DNA of 64,000 nucleotides from Whitmania pigra (GCA_021613335.1 JAJTWR010000159.1:3221001-3285000); one strand, 5' to 3'. Shown: positions 36,010 through 49,265, counted from the first letter of the stretch. Notes: generated from the sequence alone by a model not told the origin. Translations and numbers: made by a program.

Positions 36010-37419
36010 ATGAGCGAGGCGACCCATGTTGGATTATCGATAAGTTCCGAAGGCTTAACATCCTCACCGACTCCATCTCCATCATCTTCGTTGTCTTCGT
36101 CTCGAACCCATGAATTCAGCGAAGCGAACAACGACCAACAAACGGGACGTCTGGACGACTCGAATTCTGCACAGGACGACGACAATGAAGAGGTTTGCGT
36201 TGGAAGTTTGGACAAGTTCCTGTCCTTCTCATCCAACAGACGTGTAAAGAAGCTCACGTGGCAGAGGTCTCTTCTCGAGTTGGACAAAAACTTGCAAAGA
36301 ATCTGCGCTCCTTCCTCGTCCGGATCGGCTGAGCATGTGTCGCAAAGCTTATGTAATTCTCCCGTGAGTTTGTACAAAAAGTTCTCTCTGTCCAGAGCTA
36401 GCAGCGTAATGAATGGCAGCCCGAGGGCTAAGAAGAACCTCACAAAATGGGATTCGGTTGCTGACGAAGACGAGGCATTTGGTGCTGTTTTTCCACTCCA
36501 GCTATCCAATACACCCCCAGACGGAGACAAACCACCCATCCACAAAAGCCCATCCTTCCTAAGAAGAGCAGACAGCTTGTGGGAACCGACATCAAACAAG
36601 TTCGTCCCCGTCAGGCACATCGAAACTCACAGCAAACTTCACAACCAACTCCTGAAAATCACGGGAGGAAACAAAGCTAAGAACAACTCGTCGTTACTGG
36701 GGCTCAGCAAAACTGGAATCTCTTCGTCACACCGAGGCCTTAAGAAAGCACACGTGGAAAACTCAAAAAACTTCGAATGTTTCTGCATCGGAGGCTGCGT
36801 GGCTGAATTTGGAGGAGTTTTTCAACGAGTTGACGTGGAAGATGTTACCGTTCAGCTCGATAAAAAGTCTCGTGAAATCGAGGTGCGTTGCCGCCAAATC
36901 TTCGAGAGATCAGTGGACGTGAAGTCTCAGAAATTCCAAGTGAATGAAAACGTCGACCACAACTGCTTCTGCCTTCTCACGCAGGATGGCGGACTGAGGA
37001 TTTGCAAAGGTACAAAGGAAGTAGTTGACATTAATTACCAATTGTCCACGAGTCACCTCCACCTGCCAGTCATAAAAGGTGACGAGCATCAGAATGGTGA
37101 ATACGTACTTTCTTTCTACGTACCGGATGACCTCAAATGCGAGGACTTGGCAGTAAAAACAGTTGACGATTACCTACATTTAGATGGGCACAAGAGGCGT
37201 TATTCGGCAAACTACGTGAGAAAATCCATGAACCAAGGTTCCATCTCAATCGAACCTTCCAAAGAGAAAGATTTGTTGAAGGGTGCGCATGATTCCAGCG
37301 AAAACCAGCAATTCCACGTTGTGCTTCGACTCCCTGGAAATGTGGATACGAGGAGTGTTTCATCCTATCTCAACCATCACCACCTTCTCATCGTAAAAAC
37401 CAGTGGACTCCCAAAGTAG
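36010..37419 (+). CDS. Small-heat-shock-type protein with two alpha-crystallin domains
   Basis: One open frame of 469 residues from the ATG at 36010; the frame is open further to 35878, but the MSEATH start lies where low-complexity coding sequence begins. Residues 1-255 are serine-rich and look disordered, with basic RRVKKLTWQRSLLEL and SPSFLRRADSLWEP blocks. Residues about 262-335 (DVTVQLDKKSREIEV ... FQVNENVDHNCFCLL ... GGLRICKG) resemble a diverged alpha-crystallin domain. Residues about 364-467 form a better one (GEYVLSFYVPDDLKCEDLAV, DDYLHLDGHKRR ... FHVVLRLPGNVDTRSVSSYL, HHLLIVK). Tandem domains are known in flatworm p40-type proteins. Expected role: holding unfolded proteins. No intron is evident; AATAAA is at 37498-37503. 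Confidence 0.8.
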   Translation: MSEATHVGLSISSEGLTSSPTPSPSSSLSSSRTHEFSEANNDQQTGRLDDSNSAQDDDNEEVCVGSLDKFLSFSSNRRVKKLTWQRSLLELDKNLQRICAPSSSGSAEHVSQSLCNSPVSLYKKFSLSRASSVMNGSPRAKKNLTKWDSVADEDEAFGAVFPLQLSNTPPDGDKPPIHKSPSFLRRADSLWEPTSNKFVPVRHIETHSKLHNQLLKITGGNKAKNNSSLLGLSKTGISSSHRGLKKAHVENSKNFECFCIGGCVAEFGGVFQRVDVEDVTVQLDKKSREIEVRCRQIFERSVDVKSQKFQVNENVDHNCFCLLTQDGGLRICKGTKEVVDINYQLSTSHLHLPVIKGDEHQNGEYVLSFYVPDDLKCEDLAVKTVDDYLHLDGHKRRYSANYVRKSMNQGSISIEPSKEKDLLKGAHDSSENQQFHVVLRLPGNVDTRSVSSYLNHHHLLIVKTSGLPK

Positions 37420-37497
37420 CTCTAAATCTTCCCCGATCCAGCAATAATTCATGAAATTAATGAAATCTCGTTGGCCGACGAGTCGTGTACAGCATGA

Positions 37498-37503
37498 AAT
37501 AAA
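37498..37503 (+). terminator. Poly(A) signal of the tandem alpha-crystallin gene
   Basis: AATAAA, 79 bp after the stop codon. Confidence 0.6.
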
Positions 37504-39197
37504 AGCTTATTTTCCTGCATGAACATTTGTTATTGGTTTTGTTGTTCTTGTTATTTTCTAGACTTTCAACTTTTTTTTTGCTATACATTTTTCGTGTCGC
37601 TGTGATACTAAAGGACAAAGTTTATACCGTAGACGGATTGAATGTATTTATGAAAGCTTCAGCTCATGATAACCACATGATTATGCGTCCTTTGACAACA
37701 AATTCGCAAAACAGAATCTTTGTTTCGCATTTTCTGACACTTGATCGTGAAAAATGTCCTGATGAAAGACGAAGCTTTCGACTTGCGATGATGCACTCGG
37801 AACATGAGAAAGTTGGAAAACAAGAATAAGACAGAAAAGTTTTTTAAATCCAGCTAGAGTGCAAAACAATACAACATGCCCAGGCTGGTGATATCGAAAA
37901 CAATTAAAAAGTGGCCTCTTAAGTCGTTCCTTGGCTTCACATCTGTGTAAGATACTTGACTTTTGAGTAAACAGATCTGCCATTTTTCAACTTCTAAGTA
38001 CATGCGACACAATTAAATGATTTATTTGCAATTTGCTTGAGGTAGTAGTTTATTATTAGCAACGCCGGCCATATTGAAACATTTTTGAGACTCTGAGATA
38101 AATCGATAATAATAGACCAAACTTTCTAAACATGTTTTCGCTCACTGATAACCTGAAAAATAAAGGTTTTTCGTGATCAAGTAGATTGGTTTTAAAACTT
38201 GTAGTGATTACACATTCCTGTCTCCTTCTAATTTTAATTAATTAATTCTACACGCACTTCTAGATTGACGTCACAACACATTTATAACGTAAACAAGGAA
38301 ATAACTTTTATTTTCTGAGCGACATAAGCGTTCATAAGGGCACTCAAATTCTTGCAATTCTAAGTGGTACAATAAGAATATCAATGGAGTGCAATAAACA
38401 AATAAAACAGCGCATTGTAAACTTAGGCGTGGGTATGGCTTGCTTTAGTTGTTTAAATGTTATTTATCTTCTTCCTCGCGCAAGGCGGAGAGTATTATTA
38501 TGACGAACCAAGGCGATTGATCTGAAGATTAACGAAGTTAAGGCTTATTGAGAGTAATAAGACTTTCAGACACAGTGTCGACATTCATATTAGCAAGTCA
38601 CCTAATTAGGTAAGTTTACGAGATCAATGAAGATAATTAAGATGAAAAGATCAAACTATTATGATACAATTGCCATTTGACAAGATCCATTAAAACATTA
38701 ATATAAGGTTAATCTATACATTCTTTTTAAAATCAAGTGAAAATTCAGATATCTAAAAAAGATACTTAACCGATAGCAGTACTCAAAAATTACGTAAGAA
38801 AAAATGACAACATGCAGAAAGAAAATACGCAAATCATGCAAGCCCAGCTTCAAACAATTTTTTAAGCCAAAAGCTAATGAACCGAAGAGCTTCAAATGAA
38901 AAAGTTCATTGAACTTAATCAAAAGATTAATAGTAATTCAAAATAACTTGTACTTTAAACTCCTTTTATTCGGAAATAGTTTGTGAAGCGACTATCTATT
39001 TTATTAAAACATGTCTGTTAAAACTTATTTATATATGTTTATATATTATAATGCATATTTTATGGAAACAATGATACTTAAATTGCAGTTTTGCTGAATG
39101 TTTTTACATTTAGTTTACTTTTTACTGTTGTGAGCGATTATAGAAACCGATTTCTCGTTCTCGCTCTTAGATATACGGTTGATATTAAAATAAAATA
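37504..39197. other. Intergenic, no gene seen
   Basis: 1.7 kb, AT-rich. Open frames on both strands around 37527-37983 overlap each other without domain or splice support. Nothing else is visible. Confidence 0.55.
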
Positions 39198-42100
39198 ATG
39201 AGGCGCCATAAGATTTTTAGTCATAAAACAAAGAGGGGCGGTGTTTTAAAAATTGTACGAGAGCATTATTTGCGAGATGATATAGCTTGTGGAGCCGACA
39301 CATGCACTCCGTGTAATGCATTGTTGGCAGATGATGAGAGTTTTAGTCGACCATCTTTGCTGTCTGTATCAGAAAAATTGATCCACAACAAATTTTTCGC
39401 CAAAAATCATTTCATCGTTCCTGATACCAATGTCGTCCTTCATCAGGTATTTGTGGATTGAATTCAATTGATAGTACTAATCTTAGATAAGTATCCAGAA
39501 ATAAAACTGTCTTTTAAGTTGTGTCATTAAATATGTAATTATGTAGTTGCAGAATTTCCACTAAGGCTTTAGGTGCCATGAGATGCATCTCTTTGATCAT
39601 AAATAATTTTAAAATTATTTTTTAGATAGATGTTTTGGAACACTCTTTGATCATCAATGTTATTGTCCTCCAAACAGTTCTGGAGGAGGTATGTTTCATT
39701 AGGTAAAAGTTTTAATGTCGTTCATCAAATCAACGATTCAAAATTTTTTAAGGTTCGTCGTAGAAGCCCTCCTGCCTACAAAAGATTGAGAGAATGTCTC
39801 AGTGATCCGAAGAAAAGATTCTTCGTTTTCATCAATGAATTTCACAAGTAAATTGATTTTATTATAACATAAAAAATCAGATATTAAAAAAAATATTTAC
39901 AAATTAAGGGACACCTACATTGAGAGAGTGGCGAAGGAGTCACCAAATGATAGGAATGACAGGGCCATCAGAACAGCATGCGCCTGGTACAAGAAGCATT
40001 TGAATGGGGAGGTTGATGTTGTCTTGTTGACCAATGACATTGACAACATGAAGAAGGCAAAGGCTGATAAACTTAATGCAATGACGAGTAAGATTTCTAC
40101 TAATATATTGATAATTAAAAAAATTAGTTTTAGTTAATTTTTCTAAAAAAATGATTTGTTCTTTGCAGTTCACGAATATGTCAGGGGATTAGAAGGTTGT
40201 GATGATCTCAAAGACAGATTGGCAAATATTGAACAAAAAATGGTAGCTGGTTTAGCTTATTAAAAGAAAATTCTGTGAAAAGATTCATTAATAATTTTAA
40301 TTTGATATATCCCTCCAGGAGATTGACTCGTCAGAGAAGGACATGTTTCCAGAGCATCTTCCACTTTCAGAGATCCAACGAGGGTTGAAGACAGGTGAGT
40401 TGTTGCAAGGAACATTCCAGGCTAGCAGGGAGAACTACTTGGAAGCAACAATCAATGTCCATGACTCAGAGCAACAGGTTAGAAAAATCTTTATATTATT
40501 CTGATTAATATACATAATATAATTAATTATAAGTATAATCAATCAATTAATTTGAAGTTCTCGCTTGATGAAGGGGTAGTAATGGAGATGTTTTTTGAAG
40601 GTGTTCATCCAAGGAAGGTTGAACCTGAACAGAGCGGTCCACGAGGATGTTGTGGCTGTGAGGATGCTACCCGAGTCCCAGTGGAGTCATCCGAGTTCGA
40701 TGGTGGTCGACGATGCTGGAGAGAAGCCGGACGATGACGGGAACGTCGATGAGGTATCTTGTCAATTGTTGGATTTCTTCTAATTAATGTGTGTTAATGA
40801 GCTTATTATAAGAAGTAGCTTGCTAATTTATTTGGGAATGTAAATATTTATTATTTACAACAAAAGTTAAAATTTCAAACATTTTTGTGGCAGGAGAATC
40901 TGATCAAAGATGACAAGAAGCTCAAAGTTCCCAGTGGTCAGGTGGTTGGAATCATCAAAAGGAATTGGAGGCAGTACTGTGGAATTCTCCAGAAATCTGT
41001 TCTCAAAGGGGTTTGTACCTATTGACCTGTTAAAATGACTGAATTTGCAAACTGATAATGACTCATCTTTATGACGTTCAGATGTCGCGCCATTTGTTTG
41101 TGCCTGCCGAGAGAAGGATTCCAAAGATCAGGATCGAAACCAAGCAAGCAGATTCGTTTGAAAACCAGAGGATTGTTGTAGTCATCGATGGATGGCCCAG
41201 GCACTCCAGGTACCCTCAGGTGAGATCATCGGTGACTTTGTTGTACTTGTTTGGATGTCTTTTTTTTCTTGATTTTATTCGACTTAGTTTAAAATTGTAA
41301 GTGGTATTTTGTGCTATCTTAGGGCCATTTTGTGAGAAGGTTAGGAGAAATTGGAGACAAGAGTACTGAGAACGAAGTGTTACTTCTCGAGCACGACATT
41401 CCCCACTCCACTTTCTGTGAGGCCGTCCTCTCGTGTTTGCCTAAATTGCCTTGGGTTGTCACAGCTGAGGTACAATTGGAATGTTCTAAGCAAATGTAAT
41501 TATTGGAAACATTTGACTGAATGTGAATTGATCTCTTCTATTCTTCAGGACATGGCTTCAAGACTTGATATGAGACACATTTGCATCTGCAGTGTGGATC
41601 CACCTGGATGCACTGACATCGATGATGCTCTTCACTGTAGAGTTCTTGACAATGGAAACTTTGAGGTAAACATCAATCTTTCCCAACATTTTACATTGGC
41701 ATTTATTTCCATTTGTTGTTTAATTGCAGTTCATATTTATTTCTTGTTTTAAACAAATATGATTAAATATTTTAAAATATTTGAACCAGGTTGGCGTGCA
41801 TATCGCAGATGTCTCACACTTTATAAGACCAGGAACTGCTCTTGATAAGGAAGCTGCTCTGAGGGGGACAACAGTTTATCTAATTGATAAAGTAATTACT
41901 TGTCCTTGAAACTTAATTTAATCATAGATGCTGTCGCTAATTAAGGAACATCTTTTCAGAGGATTGACATGGTGCCAGAGCTTCTGAGTTCAAATCTCTG
42001 CTCGCTTCGAGGAGGAGAGGAAAGGTTGCACCAGTTGATAAATTTGTATATTTTTGGGATTAATTAATTAATTAACTTAAAATGTCCTTCAGGTTTGCAT

Positions 42101-44046
42101 TCAGTGTTCTCTGGGAAATGACACCAAATGCTGACGTCGTTAGCTGCAAATACACGAAGTCGCTCATCAAGTCGAGTGTTGGTTTTCTTGACTTGACATG
42201 CGTATTCATCTCATTTAAAATATTATAATAACGATTATTTTTAACTGACTGACTTTCAGTAATTATGCATTGATTTCTATACAGGCTGCACTCACTTATG
42301 CAGAAGCCCAGTTGAAGATTGACGATCCGACCATGCACGACGAGGTCACTTCGAGTCTGAGGAGGCTCAACACTCTGGCAAAAATTCTCAAGAAGAGAAG
42401 AGTTGACAATGGGTTGGCATCTACATTGTTACGGTTGAAATAACTGATGGATGTTTAACAGTTTATTCACTAATGTCTTTTCAGTGCCCTCACTTTGGCA
42501 TCACCTGAGATCAGATTCCACATCGACAGTGAAACTCACGATCCAATCGATGTGCAGGCCAAAGAGCTGAGGTGGGTCACTAGTATTCTATAAAATATTA
42601 ATTGTTAAAATAATTTTTATTCTAAATTTTTAATTTATTTTCATAATTATCTTTATTTTCGTAACTATAATGCAACTATATCAATTATTTGTAGAGAAAC
42701 CAACTCCATGGTGGAAGAGTTCATGTTGTTGGCAAACATTTACACGGCCAAGAAAATCTTCGAAGAGTTTCCCACTTGTGCTGTTCTGAGGAGACATCCC
42801 CCCCCACCCATCTCGAACTTTGACCCCCTCATAAAAGTCGCGAAAGACAAGGTCACTTAAACATCCAATCAATAACTCTCCAATATGCACTTGATTTTAA
42901 GTGTTCTAATTGTCCTCCATTTAGGGATTCACAATCGATGTCTCATCTGGAAAGGCTTTTGCCATGTCTCTTGAAGATGCTGTCATACTGTCCAACCCAT
43001 ACTTCAACACCATGCTCAGAATTTTGGCCACCAGATGCATGATGCAGGCTGTCTATTTCTGCAGTGGTAATCTGCCAGAGCCTGAGTTCCACCATTATGG
43101 ATTAGCCACACCGATCTACACTCACTTCACCTCCCCAATCAGAAGGTGATTTACATCTTCACCGTGGTCGGCATGACAACAACTAACTCGCCTCGTCTTT
43201 CATTCCAGATATCCTGATATTCTTGTGCATCGCTTGCTAGCCATTTGCATAGGAGCGGATGCCTCCTATCCCGAGCTGCTCGATAAAGTCAAAATTCAGG
43301 TAAAATCCTAACAGTTATTTCGATTAAGTTTGATAACTAATTTAGAGTTCAACGTTCTTTTTTAACAGGCTTCTTGCAACAACTTGAATTACAGACATCG
43401 CATGGCTCAGTATGCTGGCAGGGCATCAGTAGCCCTTCACACACAAGTACTAATCAGACTAACTCCTCAAACCAAACAATGCATTCTCTAACAGGTTCCT
43501 ATTTCCTTTGCAGATATTTTTCAAGAATCGCATCCTCGACGAGGAGGGATACGTTCTCTTCGTGAGGAAGAACGCTCTGCAGGTCCTCATTCCAAAGTAT
43601 GGACTTGAGGGAACAGTCTTCCTTGACCAAGGAGAGAAGAAATTGGGTGAATTCAATGAAGAGGTTGGACCAACTGTTCTTCATTGCTTTCAGTTATGTT
43701 ATTTTGTTTAAGAATTTCAACATTGTGTCTGTTTTTATTAATCAGGAAAATACTCAGACATTTGGAAATGTTGTCATCAGAATGTTTGATCCCGTTACAG
43801 TTCAAGTCAGCATAGATTCTTCCAACATTCAACACCAAAAGCTTGTCTTGAAACTTGTACACCCTAAGGTAATGTAACACATCACATGACTTATGGCAGT
43901 GAATTGAGATGAGATTATAAATTAATTATAAATCAATGTGAATCCAGGTTGAGGGTTTGAGTGTGCCATCAAAATTGAATGACTCATCAGTGACAAAAAT
44001 TGAAGAGACAACAGCACAAAAAACAAAGAGACAAAGAAAGCAATAG
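39198..44046 (+). CDS. DIS3: Exosome exoribonuclease/endonuclease DIS3 (RRP44)
   Basis: Twenty-three exons: 39198-39446, 39626-39688, 39753-39847, 39909-40087, 40169-40242, 40319-40477, 40601-40753, 40894-41010, 41082-41219, 41323-41469, 41549-41665, 41790-41891, 41960-42024, 42093-42177, 42285-42412, 42485-42571, 42695-42851, 42925-43145, 43209-43299, 43369-43446, 43514-43663, 43746-43868, 43948-44046. The product has 958 residues, like human DIS3. It is the catalytic subunit of the nuclear RNA exosome. Visible parts: N-terminal CR3-type region ([19 protein letters not shown]); PIN endonuclease ([26 protein letters not shown]); cold-shock domains (GVHPRK-like loop to [14 protein letters not shown]); RNB nuclease with [15 protein letters not shown] (Asp 475, 481, 483, 484 of this model), [28 protein letters not shown] and [21 protein letters not shown]-terminal S1 domain and basic tail (KTKRQRKQ). 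All active-site acids are present. Confidence 0.97.
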
Positions 44047-44106
44047 AACTGTTTCAAAAACATTTTTAAAACTAGCAGTAAAATTTCTTGTTTTATTTTG
44101 CTGTGT

Positions 44107-44134
44107 TTTATTTGCTTTTCGTTCGTCGAATAAA
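44107..44134. terminator. Overlapping poly(A) signals of DIS3 and TCP11L1
   Basis: AATAAA on the plus strand at 44129-44134 serves DIS3; TTTATT at 44107-44112 is AATAAA on the minus strand and is the first such signal after the TCP11L1 stop. Each transcript should therefore be cut beyond the other's signal, giving a short antisense overlap. Confidence 0.5.
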
Positions 44135-44273
44135 ATTCACCTATCATCAAAGAAATCTCTGAACAAAAGTGACAAAAACTAACAGGATGCAACTAGCATA
44201 AAGTTATAACTACACTTAAAGAAGGATGTTGTTGACATTGAGTAGTTAATTAAGACTTTAAAGAGGAATGTCT

Positions 44274-46750
44274 TTAATTGGATTCTTGAGTGTTGTCTCC
44301 TGTTGTTGAGTGTTTCCTCATCAGATCCCCTATTATATCACTGTAGATGCTACCAAACACTGCCTGGTTGTGTGAGATTATGTTGGCAAATTGACCGCCA
44401 AACTGCTTCAACTCGATCGCCAGAGAAGCAAATCCTCTGGGTGTGTCGATGTTCTTCAAGTTTGGATTAGAGATTATTTGAGACAGGAATAAGCATAGCC
44501 TTTCTCCTGTTATAAGATAATGATGTAACATAATGTAACAATGTACAACGGTTGATGATGTGGACAGCAACTCACCCATCAATTTGCAAACAGGATTTGA
44601 GGTAGCATTGGGATCCATTATGTTCATCATTTGGTCCCTCAAAAGCTTTTCACTGCTTTCTGAAATCAATGGCGCGTTTTTACTGCTGAGCCATCCGTTC
44701 AATTCCTTCACCACTTGATCGCACAGGGCCAATGATCTCTCTTTGTACTCACTGTTCATCAGATAAACAAAATCATGTACAAACAAATGTTATACTAAGT
44801 TATATCAAATGATCTCAAATAGTTCAACTTAATTGTCATAAAACAGATAAAACAGGTGATTTTATTAAAATACCTCGGAGGAACATTTTGTGTCAAGGTG
44901 AAGATCTGAATTCTGAGTTTCTTCTTGAACTCTTCATCCAGCTGACCAGCTGCAGAAGTTGAGATGGCAAGAACAGATGAGACGAGGACAAGCAGTCCGA
45001 AATTGTTCCTCAGTTCATCCAAGCGATGACAATCGACCAATAATGTCTGCAAACAAAGGTCACATGGTGCTGCACAATCTACTTACAATTAGAACATTGG
45101 TTAGTTGATTGGTTGATTATAAAATTTAAAGCTAACTTCAGCAATGGATCTTCTGTCATGGCCAGCAATGAGCAATCTTAAATAGGATTCATTCAAAACA
45201 TCATTTGCTGTGATGTTGCCACCTTCCTTGACATTTTCCTGGCCAGTCCCTGCTGACTCTTGACTGCTTGTGGTGATGCTCTGTTTGGCCTGCAAATTGA
45301 AGAGACTGGATGCCAGCCAGAGTTTTGTATTTTGTAGTCCATCAATGCCATTTTCTGTATCAAAATAAATGCATAAAAATAAAGCAAGATATTCTGAACT
45401 TGCTTGTCTTTCAAAATTTAAAAATAAATTAAAAATAAATTAAAAAAACAAAATAGTTAAAAGTACAAGGTCATACGTTGCTGAATCTTTAAAATTTCAA
45501 GAAATTTCTTCCTCTCAATTTCAACTGAGTGTTGCTTCAGATGAGGTCTGATTAAGGAGAGTGTGAAATTAGCAAGATCCAGCTTCATCAGTTCCAGGAC
45601 TCGAAATATTTCCCTATGAATAGCAATAATAATAACAACAACAAAGATAACTAAAATGACATAATAACATTTCTGCCCTCTATGAAATAATAATATAATA
45701 AATATTCAAAGTTTCTCTTGGTGGTCCTTCAGAGCATGATCACCAGAAATTCAACTCCAACCCAAGTTACAGGGAACTAATATATGATGAGAAAATAATC
45801 CAAAGTATGAAATGTCCACCTGTATAGAGGCACAACCTCTGTGATTGTGTTTAACTTGGCAACATCTTCGTCTCTCACAGGAGCACACAGTTTCGCCATG
45901 ATGTCCACCACGAACCTGGCGTACAATCCGAGATCAAAGACGGAATGCTGGAGTTTCTGTTTGATGAGTTCCACGTCGAGAACTTCTTCTATCATGTCCT
46001 TGATGCTGTGACGGGTCGGCGGCAACAAATCCAAAAGTTCCTGGTAAATCAAATTAAATTAAATGGTGTCCTAAAATGCAAAACAAATATTACAAACCTG
46101 TTTAATTTCCTGAAACAAAACCATGGCTTGGCTATAATTTGGGGGATCCTCGTTCAGTTGCTCCTCCAGAATATCCCAGAAAGCTTTCTCCACGATGGCT
46201 CTCACCCTGCCTTCTAGACTAAAAATTAAATGACATCAAATTAAATAATTTTAAGTAAATTAAAAAAATTATATGGTATTAAACATTTTGATTTTGATTA
46301 TTTGAAATGGGACTTATGAAATGCCTTATATGTTCTTATATGTACATTAAGAGTCTTATCAGGCCTTAGAATAAGCTAAGATAGTATAGTTAAAGACCTG
46401 TTTGACTCTGCATTGCTTTTCTCAAGTCTGAAGTTTTCCTCAAGTGCAGCTTCATGAGTAAGAATCATATTCTCCACCTCAGCCTTCATCCTCAGCATGT
46501 CCTCAACAGAAATGCTTTGTGGGGGTGAAACTTTTGCAGAACAAATCAGGTGATCATTTTCATTTCGTCAGAAGCATCATAAATATTTTTAAGATCTAAT
46601 GCTTATAAATTTCGCCACATAACACGTACTAGTAACAATAATAATAAAACCAAAACCTGGTACATTCGCTCCAAAGATTGAATACTCATCGGAGGAGCCA
46701 CCTGGGTTGACTTCTTTCCTAATATCTTTTGGAGAATTTCCTTCAGCCAT
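44274..46750 (-). CDS. TCP11L1: T-complex protein 11-like 1
   Basis: Nine exons in order of translation: 46657-46750, 46398-46530, 46098-46218, 45820-46040, 45477-45613, 45137-45354, 44874-45046, 44576-44751, 44274-44506; 501 residues (human about 509). Recognised by [94 protein letters not shown] and [20 protein letters not shown], all hallmarks of the TCP11 family. The N terminus ([20 protein letters not shown]) is disordered. TCP11 proteins are mainly alpha-helical; TCP11 itself acts in sperm, the role of the L1 paralogue is unclear. Phases agree in every intron. It is convergent with DIS3 and divergent from the coiled-coil gene. Confidence 0.94.
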
Positions 46751-47497
46751 GTTAACTCAGCGACACCAAATCTTAATACACTTTCACTGACCAGGCGATC
46801 TAAGTTGATTAATGTTGAGTAACAGATCAATTGAAATGAAAGGAGAATCTAACAAAGACACTCAACAATCAATATATCACAAAATTTGTAAAATAATCCA
46901 AACCCAGTTTCCAAGATTATTAACTAGATCCCCCGACCAGCATTTTATTTATTCGTGGAATTCCATGTTTACATTAGAACCAAACAACACTTAATTTGAA
47001 ATAAACCATCAAACAAATGCTAAAGTATTAACCACAGTAAACACTATTTTATTATTTTAATAACCTTTGCAACAAAATGTTATGGAATCCATTGTAAAAA
47101 AAATCTGCAAGCACTGAAACCTCCAACAACACATCTTTTAATTAAACAAAAATTATGACTTTATAACTCTAAAATATTTTGGAGATTGTCAAATGACATC
47201 AGTCATTCGGTAGTGACATCATTATTTACAATAAACGGATATTATCTATTAAAGGGAATGGAGTGCCATGACACGTCGTGTAAATAATCTTATTTCTAAA
47301 TAAAAAAAATTGTGTTCACTTCTTTTAGACTTAGTGAATTTGAATTTGCAACGGTTTCCGATTTAACCATCCCTGCTTCATAACAAGGATCACAAAAATC
47401 TAGAAAAAATCGCATAAATGCTTTATAGATTAGAAATGCTAATTTATAAACAGGAGGCTTTGCTTTCATGGTTACAATTCAACAATTGAATTTTCAG
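46751..47497. other. Spacer between TCP11L1 and the coiled-coil gene
   Basis: 750 bp. The missing first exon of the coiled-coil gene should lie here. One candidate is the ATG at 47268 (M-T-R then donor after 47277), which would join exon 47498 in phase, but the donor (GTGTAA) is weak. Confidence 0.35.
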
Positions 47498-49265
47498 AAA
47501 ATATAAACGATTTTCAATTGGTAGATTCTAATTCGTCAAAGAAATTAAAACAAAGGGAATGGAGAAAGGCGAACAAGCTAAGGAACCTCGAGATTGCTCG
47601 TGGAAGATGGACAGAGAAAATCGAAAAGTTTATTGAAGCAGTTGGTTACATGCCTTCTTACATTTTGCATCAAATTCCGTGTTGTTTGAATAAAACAGAA
47701 GATAATCCGCAGAAAAATATAATCAAAGCATATCGTGACAATGAGCCGAGAAGACTGGAATGCATTGCTGACGAATTATGGAAGCTGAAGAATGTCGAAG
47801 AATGTCAGACTACAAAAACTGAAGGGTTTGTTTTGCTAAGTTAGTCTGTTTTGAAACCGCATTAGTATATTTTTTACTTTATCTTGTTTAATCTCCAGCA
47901 AAGTTAAAAAGTACAAAGATGAAAACATTGGCGCCTTTCTTCGGACCCAAATAGAGGAAAAAGAAATATTGAAGCAGCAGATGAGAGCGAAAAAGTTGGA
48001 AGAAAAATGTTTGGCAAGTTTAAATTTGAAGTCCGGCTCGGTGGAAGAAGAGGCTATTGAAAAATATAATAAAAAATATGATCTCAGGAGGGAGTTGTTA
48101 GCACAAATCAAAGTAAAAAATTTAGAATAACATAAGCAAACTTGATAATTGAAATAAATCAAATAATCCTTTTTGTCAGAACAACTGCTTAAGAAACAAA
48201 TATGTCTATGAAGAATCTCTTAGAGAAGGAATGTGCTTGATAGAACGAGATCTCGAACAGTTGAGAGAGAAACAAATGAAGTAAATTCTTAAATAAATGA
48301 TATTTGGAAATAAATAAAAAATATTACCACTAAAGTAAGATCGATAGAATATTAATAAATCCATATTTTGCATAAATACTTCTAAAACATTTCCAATTGA
48401 TTGAATCCTAAAAACAGACAACAAGAAATCAAGAGGAAAATACAAGAGGAGGCAAAAGCATCCTGGCAGCTTCAACGTCAGTGGAAGACAGATGCTCTTA
48501 TGAAAAATGTGAAGTCACATCAGGAATTCGAGGAAAAATTAAAAAGAGAGCTCGAATCAATCAGGAGTTCCAAGAGGTTCAATCAACCGAAGGATGACGT
48601 CAGTGACAGGGTTTGTTGGTTAAAAGTTCAATCGATTTTAAATTGTTTGTTATTTTAATAATATGGCTGTTTTGAGTGTTACCAGAGTTACCAAGAGGGA
48701 GAGGATAAGTGCTAGGAGTATAAGGATAATAATATAAGGATAAGTGCTCGCTCAGGATTAAACACTTTTTTGCTTCTTCATTACTAAATTGTCTAAATTA
48801 CTAAAATGTGGCTGCTCTGCATAGGGGTTCGAAATTTATGTCGGTGGCCCTGAGTGTTACGATATGACATGTACCTCACAACGTTCGTAATAAACATAGA
48901 GCAGTGTCTCATTTATAAAGGAATTGCTAATGAACAAGTAATTGAATGGAATTATGTGTTGTTTTTGTTTGTTTTTTTTATATATGTTAATCATTTTGTT
49001 GCAGTTAAGGAAAATTCTGGAGTGCGACTCAAACGAGAAAGAGCGTGACGAAAGGATGAGGATTGAACTCAGTTGGTTGGAGAAGGACATGGAGGCAGGA
49101 GCAGAAGAACGAAGAAGAGCTGATGCCATTGAGGCCAAGAAGAAGCACTGGAAGGAAGTCCTGCAACAATTTATTCGGGATCACGCGAAAGCAAAGGAGT
49201 GCAATTTCAGGGAGGAAGGGGATAGGGCAGCCGGCTGCTCCAATTCCGATCCATGTTGTCCATGA
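47498..49265 (+). CDS. Coiled-coil protein, possibly trichohyalin-plectin-homology (ciliary) type; 5' end missing
   Basis: Five exons in phase: 47498-47825, 47899-48112, 48180-48280, 48418-48610, 49005-49265, giving about 365 residues without the start codon. The first exon begins in mid-codon after a TTTTCAG acceptor, so at least one upstream exon exists. The protein is almost wholly charged helix: QREWRKANKLRNLEIARGRW, EEKEILKQQMRAKKLEEKCL, CLIERDLEQLREKQMK, HQEFEEKLKRELESIRSS and EERRRADAIEAKKKHWKEVL. The tail ends CSNSDPCCP. Composition and spacing resemble the TPH domain of axonemal proteins such as CFAP53 or MNS1, but I cannot assign an orthologue. Early residues KFIEAVGYMPSYILHQIPCC are less coiled-coil-like. 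Confidence 0.72.

Noticed and set aside
35970..36620. 216-residue minus-strand frame opposite the alpha-crystallin gene
   Set aside because: It is an antisense shadow of a codon-biased, serine-rich coding region and shows no domain.
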